The notes under the pieces are model-generated. The model saw only the letters and a list, made by a program, of their open reading frames with translations. It had not been told where the DNA came from and ran no database searches. This document shows positions 5,153 through 11,212 of a stretch of 24,068 nt of DNA, piece after piece (the first letter of the stretch is position 1; each line of letters begins with the position of its first letter). The DNA is from a virus. The stretch is from positions 1 through 24,068 of the IMG/VR virus record IMGVR_UViG_3300032050_000805. One strand, written 5' to 3'. Both the position numbers and the translations under genes were made by a program.

Positions 5153-5160
5153 CAAAAGTA
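5153..5160 (-). promoter_or_regulatory. Candidate Bacteroidetes -7 box, leftward promoter
   Basis: On the minus strand the sequence reads TACTTTTG, matching the Bacteroidetes -7 consensus TAnnTTTG. It would start transcription about 5145-5150 and give a leader of roughly 40 bases before the ATG at 5105. A well-spaced -33 TTTG was not found, so this is moderate evidence. GGACA half-sites at 5206-5254 lie just upstream. Confidence 0.45.
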
Positions 5161-5202
5161 CAAAACGGCCTTCAAAGTTGTATCGTTTGCAGTGTCTTAT
5201 TA

Positions 5203-5254
5203 TTAGGACAAATGGTGTATTATTTTTAGGACACATTGTCCATTTTATTGGACA
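5203..5254. promoter_or_regulatory. Cluster of GGACA half-sites (candidate operator)
   Basis: GGACA occurs at 5206-5210, 5229-5233 and 5250-5254, and the complement TGTCC at 5237-5241, inside about 50 bases. The repeats are 21-23 bases apart (two helical turns). They form dyads GGACA-CAT-TGTCC (5229-5241) and TGTCCA-TTTTAT-TGGACA (5237-5254). The position, 45-100 bases upstream of the leftward candidate promoter, suits a regulator-binding region. The same TGTCCA/TGGACA pair recurs in the hairpin at 5743-5774. Confidence 0.5.
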
Positions 5255-5288
5255 CAATTAATTTTTAACCTAACGCCTCCCTTTGTAT

Positions 5289-5596
5289 AGTGTTATAACA
5301 CAAGATACATTTCGTCCCTAATTTTTCCCACAAAGAAAAAACAAGATAGGCTTTGCAATATGTTACAACATCAAATACATTTTCCCTTCATTCAATGTTA
5401 CCAACACAATATCCATCATTTTTGTATTTAGTGTTACCAACACTGAATACATTACTTGCAACATGTTTTGTTTGTTTTGTGTTACCGACACAATACGAAC
5501 AAAATAGACCTACCTATTCATCCTGTGTTACCATAACAACAGATACACTAACCAATTGTTGTACAATGTGTTATATAACACAATGTAAACAGGTAA
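5289..5596. repeat. Iteron-like array, seven GTGTTACC-type repeats
   Basis: Seven related repeats begin at 5289, 5360, 5395, 5430, 5478, 5524 and 5567. The consensus is RTGTTACCAACACAATACAT. Within each, GTGTT/AACAC forms a short dyad: exact GTGTTATAACAC at 5290-5301, GTGTTACCAACAC at 5431-5443 and GTGTTATATAACAC at 5568-5581. Starts are 35 to 70 bases apart. The region is non-coding and precedes a RepL-like gene, so iterons of a replication origin or repressor operators are the best readings. Confidence 0.65.
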
Positions 5597-5712
5597 TGGA
5601 TTGTTTACGGCCAGAACAGACGGGGGGGAGGTACTTTCGGGACGACCGGTCAGCACGGACGGATGGGGGGGTATGCCAAAATTTACGCCTATCCCTTTTT
5701 TCGGATTACCAC
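5597..5712. other. Non-coding spacer with two G7 tracts
   Basis: This stretch lies between the iterons and the hairpin array. It has two runs of seven G (5622-5628 and 5665-5671, 43 bases apart) in similar contexts (GACGGGGGGG and GGATGGGGGGG) and a small inverted repeat GTAAAC/GTTTAC (5585-5590 with 5603-5608). No credible gene is seen. Confidence 0.4.
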
Positions 5713-6158
5713 CGTCAGCTCCAGGCTGACGTAGCTGATACGATGTCCAGTAAATTAGCATAAAAACTGGACATTCAGGGTCGGATTAGCTTACAGTGTC
5801 AGTGACACTGCAACCAAACCTGTCACATTTTCAGCACTAATTCGGGATAATTCCGACCTAATGTGCCTTAAAAGGCACAAATGAGGGTCATTTTGGGTCG
5901 TAGGAGGGACATTAAGTGGTTACATGTGGTAACCAGTTGTACGATTTGGTCGTACAGGTGGGGGCATTAGGGGTTGCATCCCTACCGGGACACATCCCCA
6001 AAATGGGGGGATGATCCTATTGGCTACGCTTTGTAGTCAACTGGGTTTTACTACTTCATTTAGGGTCCTATTCTTCTATATACAAGACACTTTTTTGGGG
6101 TGTTTCAAAATAGTGCCTCTACGCTATTGAAAACAGCGTTTTTTAGGGGGTCTAAAAA
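5713..6158. repeat. Tandem array of short hairpins
   Basis: The following inverted repeats are visible: 5713-5731 (7-bp stem, 5-nt loop), 5743-5774 (9 bp, ATGTCCAGT/ACTGGACAT, 14-nt loop), 5794-5810 (CAGTGTCA/TGACACTG), 5862-5879 (TGTGCCTT/AAGGCACA), 5917-5935 (7+5), 5938-5956 (7+5), 5993-6013 (CATCCCC/GGGGATG), 6021-6039 (7+5 with one wobble), 6109-6128 (7+6 with one wobble) and 6140-6158 (7+5). Stem sequences differ but geometry recurs. No gene is present. It may be a single-strand origin, a packaging or resolution site, or a structured RNA. Confidence 0.6.
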
Positions 6159-6165
6159 GGGGTGT

Positions 6166-6205
6166 GTGGTGAATTTCTACCACTTTTGTGGTGAATTTCT
6201 ACCAC
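6166..6205. promoter_or_regulatory. Twin 18-bp dyads before the replication gene
   Basis: GTGGTGAATTTCTACCAC occurs exactly at 6166-6183 and 6188-6205, 22 bases apart (about two helical turns). Each is a dyad with GTGGT/ACCAC arms. They lie 43 bases before the initiator ATG and immediately upstream of its candidate promoter, the position of an autoregulatory operator or initiator-binding site. Confidence 0.7.
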
Positions 6206-6208
6206 ATT

Positions 6209-6243
6209 TTTGGAACCCAAGTGGGTCATTTGGGTTATCTTTG
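6209..6243 (+). promoter_or_regulatory. Candidate Bacteroidetes promoter for the replication gene
   Basis: TATCTTTG at 6236-6243 matches the -7 consensus TAnnTTTG, with a TTTG at 6209-6212 as a possible -33 element. The 23-base gap is slightly longer than usual. A start a few bases past 6243 would fall at or beside the ATG at 6248, predicting a leaderless or nearly leaderless mRNA. Confidence 0.5.
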
Positions 6244-6247
6244 TAGC

Positions 6248-6691
6248 ATGGCTAAATACGTACGGAAGCGTTCTCTGTTGGATGAGGAGACTGGGGAGAA
6301 GTTCATCTCTGATGAGCACGTAAGGGTTCATAGCGGGTCCACTTGGGACCGCGGTAGGTTCGTCAAGCTGTTCTTACCCGCTATAGACGTTTTAATGCGT
6401 TTTAAGCCCTCCGAGTTGCAGTTGGCTATGCACGTACTCCAGCGTCTTAAAAGTGGCTCCAGGGTCGTCGCATTGAGTTTTACGAGCTATCAGGACTTCT
6501 GCCAGGTACAGCTCGGGAAGACGGCCGATAGGTCGGCCTACCACAAGGCTGTGAAGGCATTGGTTCGGGAGGGGTTGTTGGTTCGTTCGGGGAATGAGTG
6601 GTTGGTGAACCATCGTTTGGTCTTTGTGGGGGATCGGGGGAAGTACTTATTTGGGGAAAAGTTGGGTGATTCGGAACTTGGGCGTAGTTGA
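6248..6691 (+). CDS. RepL-like winged-helix replication initiator
   Basis: The 147-residue protein starts MAKYVRKRSLLDEETGEKF. The LLDEETGE opening, a following FVKLFLPAIDVLMRFKPSEL segment (38-57) and a C-terminal winged-helix-like region (about 74-125, with KAVKALVREGLLVRSGNEW) match my memory of the RepL plasmid replication family (PF05732). That family initiates replication by binding the origin near its own gene. The ATG at 6248 is preferred over the in-frame 6188, which would read through the twin dyads and promoter. The neighbouring iterons, dyads and hairpins support an origin function. It could instead be a winged-helix regulator; the family assignment was not tested by search. Confidence 0.65.
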   Translation: MAKYVRKRSLLDEETGEKFISDEHVRVHSGSTWDRGRFVKLFLPAIDVLMRFKPSELQLAMHVLQRLKSGSRVVALSFTSYQDFCQVQLGKTADRSAYHKAVKALVREGLLVRSGNEWLVNHRLVFVGDRGKYLFGEKLGDSELGRS

Positions 6692-6705
6692 GGTGTTATG
6701 GTGGT

Positions 6706-6957
6706 ATGACAAAAGTGCATTTAAACTTCCACCCCGGCGTGGTGGTGGAGTTGATGGAGGACTACTACGAAAGGTTGGCCAAGGACCCGGACACGAAGTT
6801 TGACAGCGTCATGTGGGAGCATGCGTTGTTCGTGAAACCGAGGGACTACGGATTGTACGAGGAGATGGTTCATACGCCTTTTTCGGTATTTGAGAGCCGT
6901 TACAGGGCTTTATTGGAGAACAGCAACTACAAACGGAGGATCTTAGACCATGAGTGA
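6706..6957 (+). CDS. Hypothetical protein (83 aa)
   Basis: The product starts MTKVHLNFHPGVVVELMEDY and is mainly helical with mixed charge (YYERLAKDPDTKFDSVMWEH; later FESRYRALLENSNYKRRILD). No domain is recognised. The ATG at 6706 is 14 bases after the replication-gene stop; a TTG at 6688 in the same frame is less likely. Its end overlaps the next gene by eight bases, so it is probably co-transcribed and translationally coupled with it. Position suggests replication or early control, without direct evidence. Confidence 0.65.
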   Translation: MTKVHLNFHPGVVVELMEDYYERLAKDPDTKFDSVMWEHALFVKPRDYGLYEEMVHTPFSVFESRYRALLENSNYKRRILDHE

Positions 6958-7288
6958 GCACATCTTGGAGCATTATGGATTTGAGTTCCATCGCCGTTCC
7001 TGGCTTGATGAGGGGTCGGATGGACCTGGCTATTGGGAGAGCGCTACGCACAAGGTGGTTCCCCATGCGGACGACCGGTACAGCATTGTGCAGTACGCGG
7101 AGATTGTGTCTTTTGATGACGAGGCGAAGGTCTTTGAGACGGAGACGCTGGATGGACCTGTGGTTTGCTACTGGGGGATGATTGATTGGGAGGATGAGGA
7201 GTTCTGCGACAAGTTGCTCACGATGCTTGGGGCGATCATTGAGATCGACCATGGCTTTGACGACGTCTTCGGGGAAGACGAGGAGTGA
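6950..7288 (+). CDS. Acidic hypothetical protein (112 aa)
   Basis: The 112-residue protein is strongly acidic, especially toward the end (IDWEDEEFCDKLL and FDDVFGEDEE). It has beta-like sections (HKVVPH, YSIVQYAEIVSFDDEAKVFET) and a GPVVCYWGMIDW core. An eight-base overlap with the upstream gene suggests coupling. Very acidic small phage proteins can be DNA mimics that inhibit DNA-binding host proteins, and its composition would allow that, but no known mimic is recognised. A 46-base gap follows before the virion genes. Confidence 0.65.
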   Translation: MSEHILEHYGFEFHRRSWLDEGSDGPGYWESATHKVVPHADDRYSIVQYAEIVSFDDEAKVFETETLDGPVVCYWGMIDWEDEEFCDKLLTMLGAIIEIDHGFDDVFGEDEE

Positions 7289-7334
7289 ACCATCGCCAAG
7301 GCCGTATTGTTAATGTTTCAGAACTAACAAAACT

Positions 7335-8045
7335 ATGGCAAGTGCAATTCGCTTTCAAGAAGTAATTAATAACAACGGCACCGCTCTCACGGGTAATACG
7401 CTGAGAGTTACGGCTATATCTACCGATGACTTTAAGTGGGCCTACTCCGGGGGTGGTGACAACCGATACGTAGAGTTCTACGACGCCCAGATTGGGGCAG
7501 ATCGTGTGGCTACCATTACTACCGGGTCTTATGCGTCATTGGTGAACTCAACGGGAACATTAACGCAGGTTACAAGCACCGTAAGCGGTGTTGGCAGGCA
7601 AGACGCCCCTGTTACGGGCGTTTCAACAGCAACCGGGGTGTTTATCATTAACTTGGAAAACATTGCTGTAGCTTACTTGACGGCTACCGGTTCATCTAAT
7701 GTTCAGTATATCGTAAATGGAAAGATGTATGAGTTTGCCATTAACAGGACTCCAAACCAGCTTCAAACCTCTGCGACACTAGGTAACGATGTAAGATTTA
7801 TGTCTGCTCCATTTGCATTACGATTTATTGGGAATAACCGTGTACTTAACGCTTCGGCCACAGGGTCTGCTGGCTGTATCATTGGTTTTAAGAATCTTAA
7901 ATCAGCAGGGACCATTGCGGACGACCGCCGGTTTATTGACGCTGGTGTTACGGGAGTTGTTTCGGAGATCTATTTGGATACGCCTGACAACTTGGTCTTG
8001 GCATCTAATACGGCCTTGTCAAGCATTATCACATCCGGATTCTAA
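7335..8045 (+). CDS. Beta-rich protein, probable virion component (236 aa)
   Basis: The 236-residue product is rich in Thr, Ser, Gly, Ala and Val with alternating hydrophobic residues (for example LRVTAISTDDFKWAY and VFIINLENIAVAYLTATG). It has few charges, no signal peptide and no membrane segment, a composition typical of phage decoration, fibre or baseplate proteins. The leader is A-rich (AACTAACAAAACT before the ATG), as expected for strong translation in Bacteroidota. It lies just upstream of a second beta-rich gene and the terminase genes, an unusual place for a tail component, so a capsid-decoration or head-fibre role is a reasonable guess. No homologue is recognised. Confidence 0.6.
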   Translation: MASAIRFQEVINNNGTALTGNTLRVTAISTDDFKWAYSGGGDNRYVEFYDAQIGADRVATITTGSYASLVNSTGTLTQVTSTVSGVGRQDAPVTGVSTATGVFIINLENIAVAYLTATGSSNVQYIVNGKMYEFAINRTPNQLQTSATLGNDVRFMSAPFALRFIGNNRVLNASATGSAGCIIGFKNLKSAGTIADDRRFIDAGVTGVVSEIYLDTPDNLVLASNTALSSIITSGF

Positions 8046-8059
8046 ATCATTAACCAGGC

Positions 8060-8821
8060 ATGAGTCAACTATTTAACTTCTCCTTCCAGACATTGGCTGG
8101 TGCGCCAGACTCTCCAGGCGCCATTAACAAGAACCAGGTAGTCTATGCTTACACGCAGAACGCAAAGACCTTGTTGGTGCTAACCAATGGCGACTCACGT
8201 ATTGCTGGTAGCGCCTTAGCAGATGTTAAGTCCACATTTGGGCTGACATCGATTGGAACGCCAACAAGGGCCAATGGACAAGTCATTTCTTTGGGGGAGG
8301 TTTTGGTTAACAACGACTATGTCACACAAGTCTTTGATGACACGGCGTCACGTAGAGTGGAGATGAATCAGCCAGCTAGTGCTCCAGTGGTGTTTACCAC
8401 GCCAGTTACGCTGACTGGAGTTGTAGCCAACTCCTTTGCTGGGGAAAAGGGTTACAAGGAGTGGATTGGGTACGTCAATGTTGACAGCACCAACGCGCCA
8501 ACAGGAACTACGCTTTATAATACGATGGGCGTTGCCCCTACTATTGCAATCGTAACTGGAGGGACGATAAACGCCACTCCTGCGTCTTCATATTGGAAAA
8601 TGGGTTTTCCAGGCGTCGTCACTTCAGGCAATATATCGACAAGCATAATAGTAGAAATTGCAGCAGGGGCTCAGAGTGGCCAAAACAGTGGAACGATTCC
8701 GAGGGTCAATTTGGGGACAGCTGAAGAAATTTCGAGTATTGTAATATCAACATGGTCAGCTAGCTTAACAACTTTTGCAGTTGCTAACAAGTTTTTAGTT
8801 TCCATCAAGTTCTTTGGCTAG
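8060..8821 (+). CDS. Beta-rich protein, probable virion component (253 aa)
   Basis: The 253-residue product resembles its upstream neighbour in size and Thr/Gly/Ser/Val-rich composition (for example FTTPVTLTGVVANSFAGEKG and IAIVTGGTINATPASSYW). No family motif is recognised and I could not establish that the two genes are paralogues. The gap to the upstream gene is 14 bases, and it is followed by a 9-bp hairpin (8822-8844) directly after its stop. A structural role (head fibre, decoration or receptor-binding) is inferred from composition and location next to the packaging genes. Confidence 0.6.
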   Translation: MSQLFNFSFQTLAGAPDSPGAINKNQVVYAYTQNAKTLLVLTNGDSRIAGSALADVKSTFGLTSIGTPTRANGQVISLGEVLVNNDYVTQVFDDTASRRVEMNQPASAPVVFTTPVTLTGVVANSFAGEKGYKEWIGYVNVDSTNAPTGTTLYNTMGVAPTIAIVTGGTINATPASSYWKMGFPGVVTSGNISTSIIVEIAAGAQSGQNSGTIPRVNLGTAEEISSIVISTWSASLTTFAVANKFLVSIKFFG

Positions 8822-8844
8822 AACCAAGACGACTAGTCTTGGTT
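8822..8844 (+). other. 9-bp hairpin after the beta-rich gene
   Basis: AACCAAGAC and GTCTTGGTT pair perfectly around a 5-base loop, immediately after the TAG at 8819-8821 and 8 bases before the next ATG at 8853. There is no T tract, so it is not a clean intrinsic terminator. It could be an attenuator, an mRNA end-protection or processing site, or a block to translational coupling. Confidence 0.6.
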
Positions 8845-8852
8845 AATAGTGC

Positions 8853-9332
8853 ATGCTATTCAAGATAAGTCAAGAGGACGTCTTTGACGACAACCCTCAC
8901 CTTTCCATCCTTCCGCAGTTCAAGGGCATCACATCGGACGAGTTCAAGTTCGTATCCCTCTATGCCGACTGGAAGTCTCCCTACAAGAACCTTGGTCCAG
9001 ATGAACGCTACCAACGAGCCATTGGCTCTGTGGCGTCTATCCGCAAGGACAAGATGGACAAGTACATCCAAGCGTACTACGAGATGCAGGGCATTGGCTC
9101 CGAAAGGGAGTCCCTGGAAGCCTTGGAAGCGGCTCTCTCCGAGATTCGTAAACGACTCAAGGGTGCGGCCGGCTTAGAGGCTGACGAGATCAAGAAGCTT
9201 TCCGCTTCGCTCATAGACCTCACCAAGCAACGCAAAGCCATCGAGCTCCTCATCAACAACGAGATGAACATGGAGCAACCACAGGACAGCGAAGTGGGTG
9301 GCATGTCAGCAATTGACGACTTCCACGCATGA
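8853..9332 (+). CDS. Candidate terminase small subunit / packaging protein
   Basis: The 159-residue product begins MLFKISQEDVFDDNPHLSIL and has a central YADWKSPYKNLGPDERY section, then a long helical half (about 85-140, ALSEIRKRLKGAAGLEADEI and onward) that could form a coiled coil. Sequence motifs do not identify it. Its position immediately upstream of, and overlapping by four bases (ATGA), the large terminase gene is the classic place for the small subunit, which recognises DNA and stimulates the large subunit. In Bacteroidota phages a similarly placed FKIS-ED-F opening is familiar from memory. A virion or connector role cannot be excluded. Confidence 0.5.
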   Translation: MLFKISQEDVFDDNPHLSILPQFKGITSDEFKFVSLYADWKSPYKNLGPDERYQRAIGSVASIRKDKMDKYIQAYYEMQGIGSERESLEALEAALSEIRKRLKGAAGLEADEIKKLSASLIDLTKQRKAIELLINNEMNMEQPQDSEVGGMSAIDDFHA

Positions 9333-11212
9333 AGCAGAGCCTTATTGACTTTCTGTACAACCAGGCTTACGATGTCAACGATCGGGTCAAGCACTACCTT
9401 GACAAGATTGGTGCCTTGGAGATGTCTACGTACAAGCCTCAGCGTATGATCATCCCGAGCTTCTCCAACAAGACGGAGCAAGCCAAGTGGGAGCATGAGC
9501 AGATACGAAGGACCCGGTTTGGATACAACGGCATCTGTGGCATGATGTACATGTACACCTACTTTTGGAAGATGAAGTCGAAGAACGGAGGTCTTATCTC
9601 CCCGGAGTTTCGGCGTTGCAATGCCGAGTTCTTCAACTTGATTGAGTCGTGCCTCTACGGTGGTTCTGACTTGTACGAGGACAATACCGGCAAGGGAGTC
9701 ATCCTAGGCGGACGGAGACGTTGGGGCAAGTCGTACAGCCTGGCTAACGCCATGTACTGCACGGCAATCCACAACCCGTACTCGGAGATTGGCTTTACGT
9801 CTAAGACCGAGGAGGACATGAAGAAGTTCATGAACGACGTACTGAAGACCGGTTACAACAATTTACCAAACTTCCTCCGGGCTACGTCCCTGGCGGGTAA
9901 CTCAGCGTCCAGGCTGGACCTTTCCAAGAAAGTGAGGGACAAAGACGGCAACATTCGGAAGGTGGGGCTGAACTCAGTCATCTTCGGGCGTTCCCCCGAG
10001 CCGACGTCCTTTGAGGGTGCCGGTATGCGCATGGTGGTGTACGAAGAGCCTGGCAAGTGGTTGCCTGGGCAGTTGAAGCAGAACTGGTCCTACACGGAAC
10101 CAGCTTTGGCGGCCGATGATGGTATCACAAGGAAAGGTGTACCCATCCTTGCCGGTACGGCTGGAGATGCGGCGGAGAATGGGGATGACTTCAAGGACTT
10201 CTGGTACAACGCGGAGAGCTATGGCCTGAAGAGATACTTTGCTGCAGGGTGGAGTGGTTTCATGATCGAGGGGGACTTTGGTAATGAGAACGTGATTGAA
10301 GGGCTCAAGTACATCCTCAGCGAGCGTGAGAAGAAGAAGAAGCAGTCCATGAAGCGTTACTACGACTTCGTGGTGCAGTACCCATTGGAACCCGAGGAGA
10401 TGTTCATCCAGGTGGGGGAATCCCCATTTGATGTGGAGCTGCTCAATAACCGGATGGGATTCTTGGACACAAATCCACCACTGCTCAAGCGTGGTGTATT
10501 CCGCAAGTCCAACGACAAGGTCGTCTTCATTCCCAAGGAGGATGGGGACATCATCATGCGCGAGGAACCAGAGGACGACGTGCTGTATGCGGCAGGTTGT
10601 GACCCTACGGATGGCGCCAAGAAGGAAGGCTCCGGGTCGGACCTGTCGTTCTTTATCGCGAAGGGTTTGTCTTTGGATGAAGAAACGGCCAGCCAGGGGG
10701 CTGTCCTGCAGTACACGGCGAAGCCAAAGGACATGAACGAAGCGTACGAGCAGTGCGCATTGGCTCTGGAATACTACAGCAAGAAGAACCCCTGCACGGT
10801 GTTGATTGAAAGGAACAGGGCGCGAATGATTGCTTACTTCCAGGACCGGGAGCTGACTAGGTTTTTGGCGAAAAAACCACCCAAGATTGGCAAATTAGCC
10901 AGGCCCGGGAACAGCGTTGAGTACGGCGTTTACATGGACGAAATGATTCAAGACCAAATGATTGGCATCTTGGATGACGACATCTCGAACAACATCGAGC
11001 AGTACTTTTTTGGAGACTTGTTGGCGGATTTGGCGAATTACAACCCTGAGAACCGGAAGCGGAAGTATGACCGCGTTGACGCATGGGGTCTAACTTTGAT
11101 TAACTTACGAACCGCATCTAAAAGCCGTTTGTTAAGAAAAAAGACGGATGACAACCTTTTTGCTGGGTTGGGGTACGTCACCAACAAAGAGGGCAAATTA
11201 GAACGTAAATGA
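9329..11212 (+). CDS. terL: Terminase large subunit
   Basis: The 627-residue protein is the DNA-packaging motor ATPase and nuclease. An N-terminal ATPase has Walker A GGRRRWGKS (127-135), Walker B MVVYEE (235-240) and a coupling motif AGT (275-277). The C-terminal RNase H-like nuclease has candidate metal ligands D425 (GCDPTDG), E494 (VLIERN) and D581/D584 (YDRVDAW). The arginine-rich Walker A and hydrophobic-then-acidic Walker B fit the family, and length is typical. It would act at the portal during head filling, cutting the DNA after packaging. The start overlaps the upstream candidate small subunit by four bases and the stop overlaps the portal gene by four, indicating tight coupling. Confidence 0.93.
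   Translation: MKQSLIDFLYNQAYDVNDRVKHYLDKIGALEMSTYKPQRMIIPSFSNKTEQAKWEHEQIRRTRFGYNGICGMMYMYTYFWKMKSKNGGLISPEFRRCNAEFFNLIESCLYGGSDLYEDNTGKGVILGGRRRWGKSYSLANAMYCTAIHNPYSEIGFTSKTEEDMKKFMNDVLKTGYNNLPNFLRATSLAGNSASRLDLSKKVRDKDGNIRKVGLNSVIFGRSPEPTSFEGAGMRMVVYEEPGKWLPGQLKQNWSYTEPALAADDGITRKGVPILAGTAGDAAENGDDFKDFWYNAESYGLKRYFAAGWSGFMIEGDFGNENVIEGLKYILSEREKKKKQSMKRYYDFVVQYPLEPEEMFIQVGESPFDVELLNNRMGFLDTNPPLLKRGVFRKSNDKVVFIPKEDGDIIMREEPEDDVLYAAGCDPTDGAKKEGSGSDLSFFIAKGLSLDEETASQGAVLQYTAKPKDMNEAYEQCALALEYYSKKNPCTVLIERNRARMIAYFQDRELTRFLAKKPPKIGKLARPGNSVEYGVYMDEMIQDQMIGILDDDISNNIEQYFFGDLLADLANYNPENRKRKYDRVDAWGLTLINLRTASKSRLLRKKTDDNLFAGLGYVTNKEGKLERK

Noticed and set aside
5289-5596. CRISPR-like appearance of the iteron region
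   Set aside because: Repeats are short, imperfect and unevenly spaced (35-71 bases), spacers are not uniform and no cas genes are present.
5353-5763. A 136-codon rightward open frame over the iterons
   Set aside because: Its product is a translation of the iterons (repeated LPTQY-type stretches), with low-complexity and cysteine-rich content and no leader. It overlaps the repeat array and G tracts.
6121-6144. Possible intrinsic terminator ACGCT/AGCGT plus T6
   Set aside because: The stem is only 5 bp with a 9-base loop and competes with the hairpins at 6109-6128 and 6140-6158; no gene ends just upstream.
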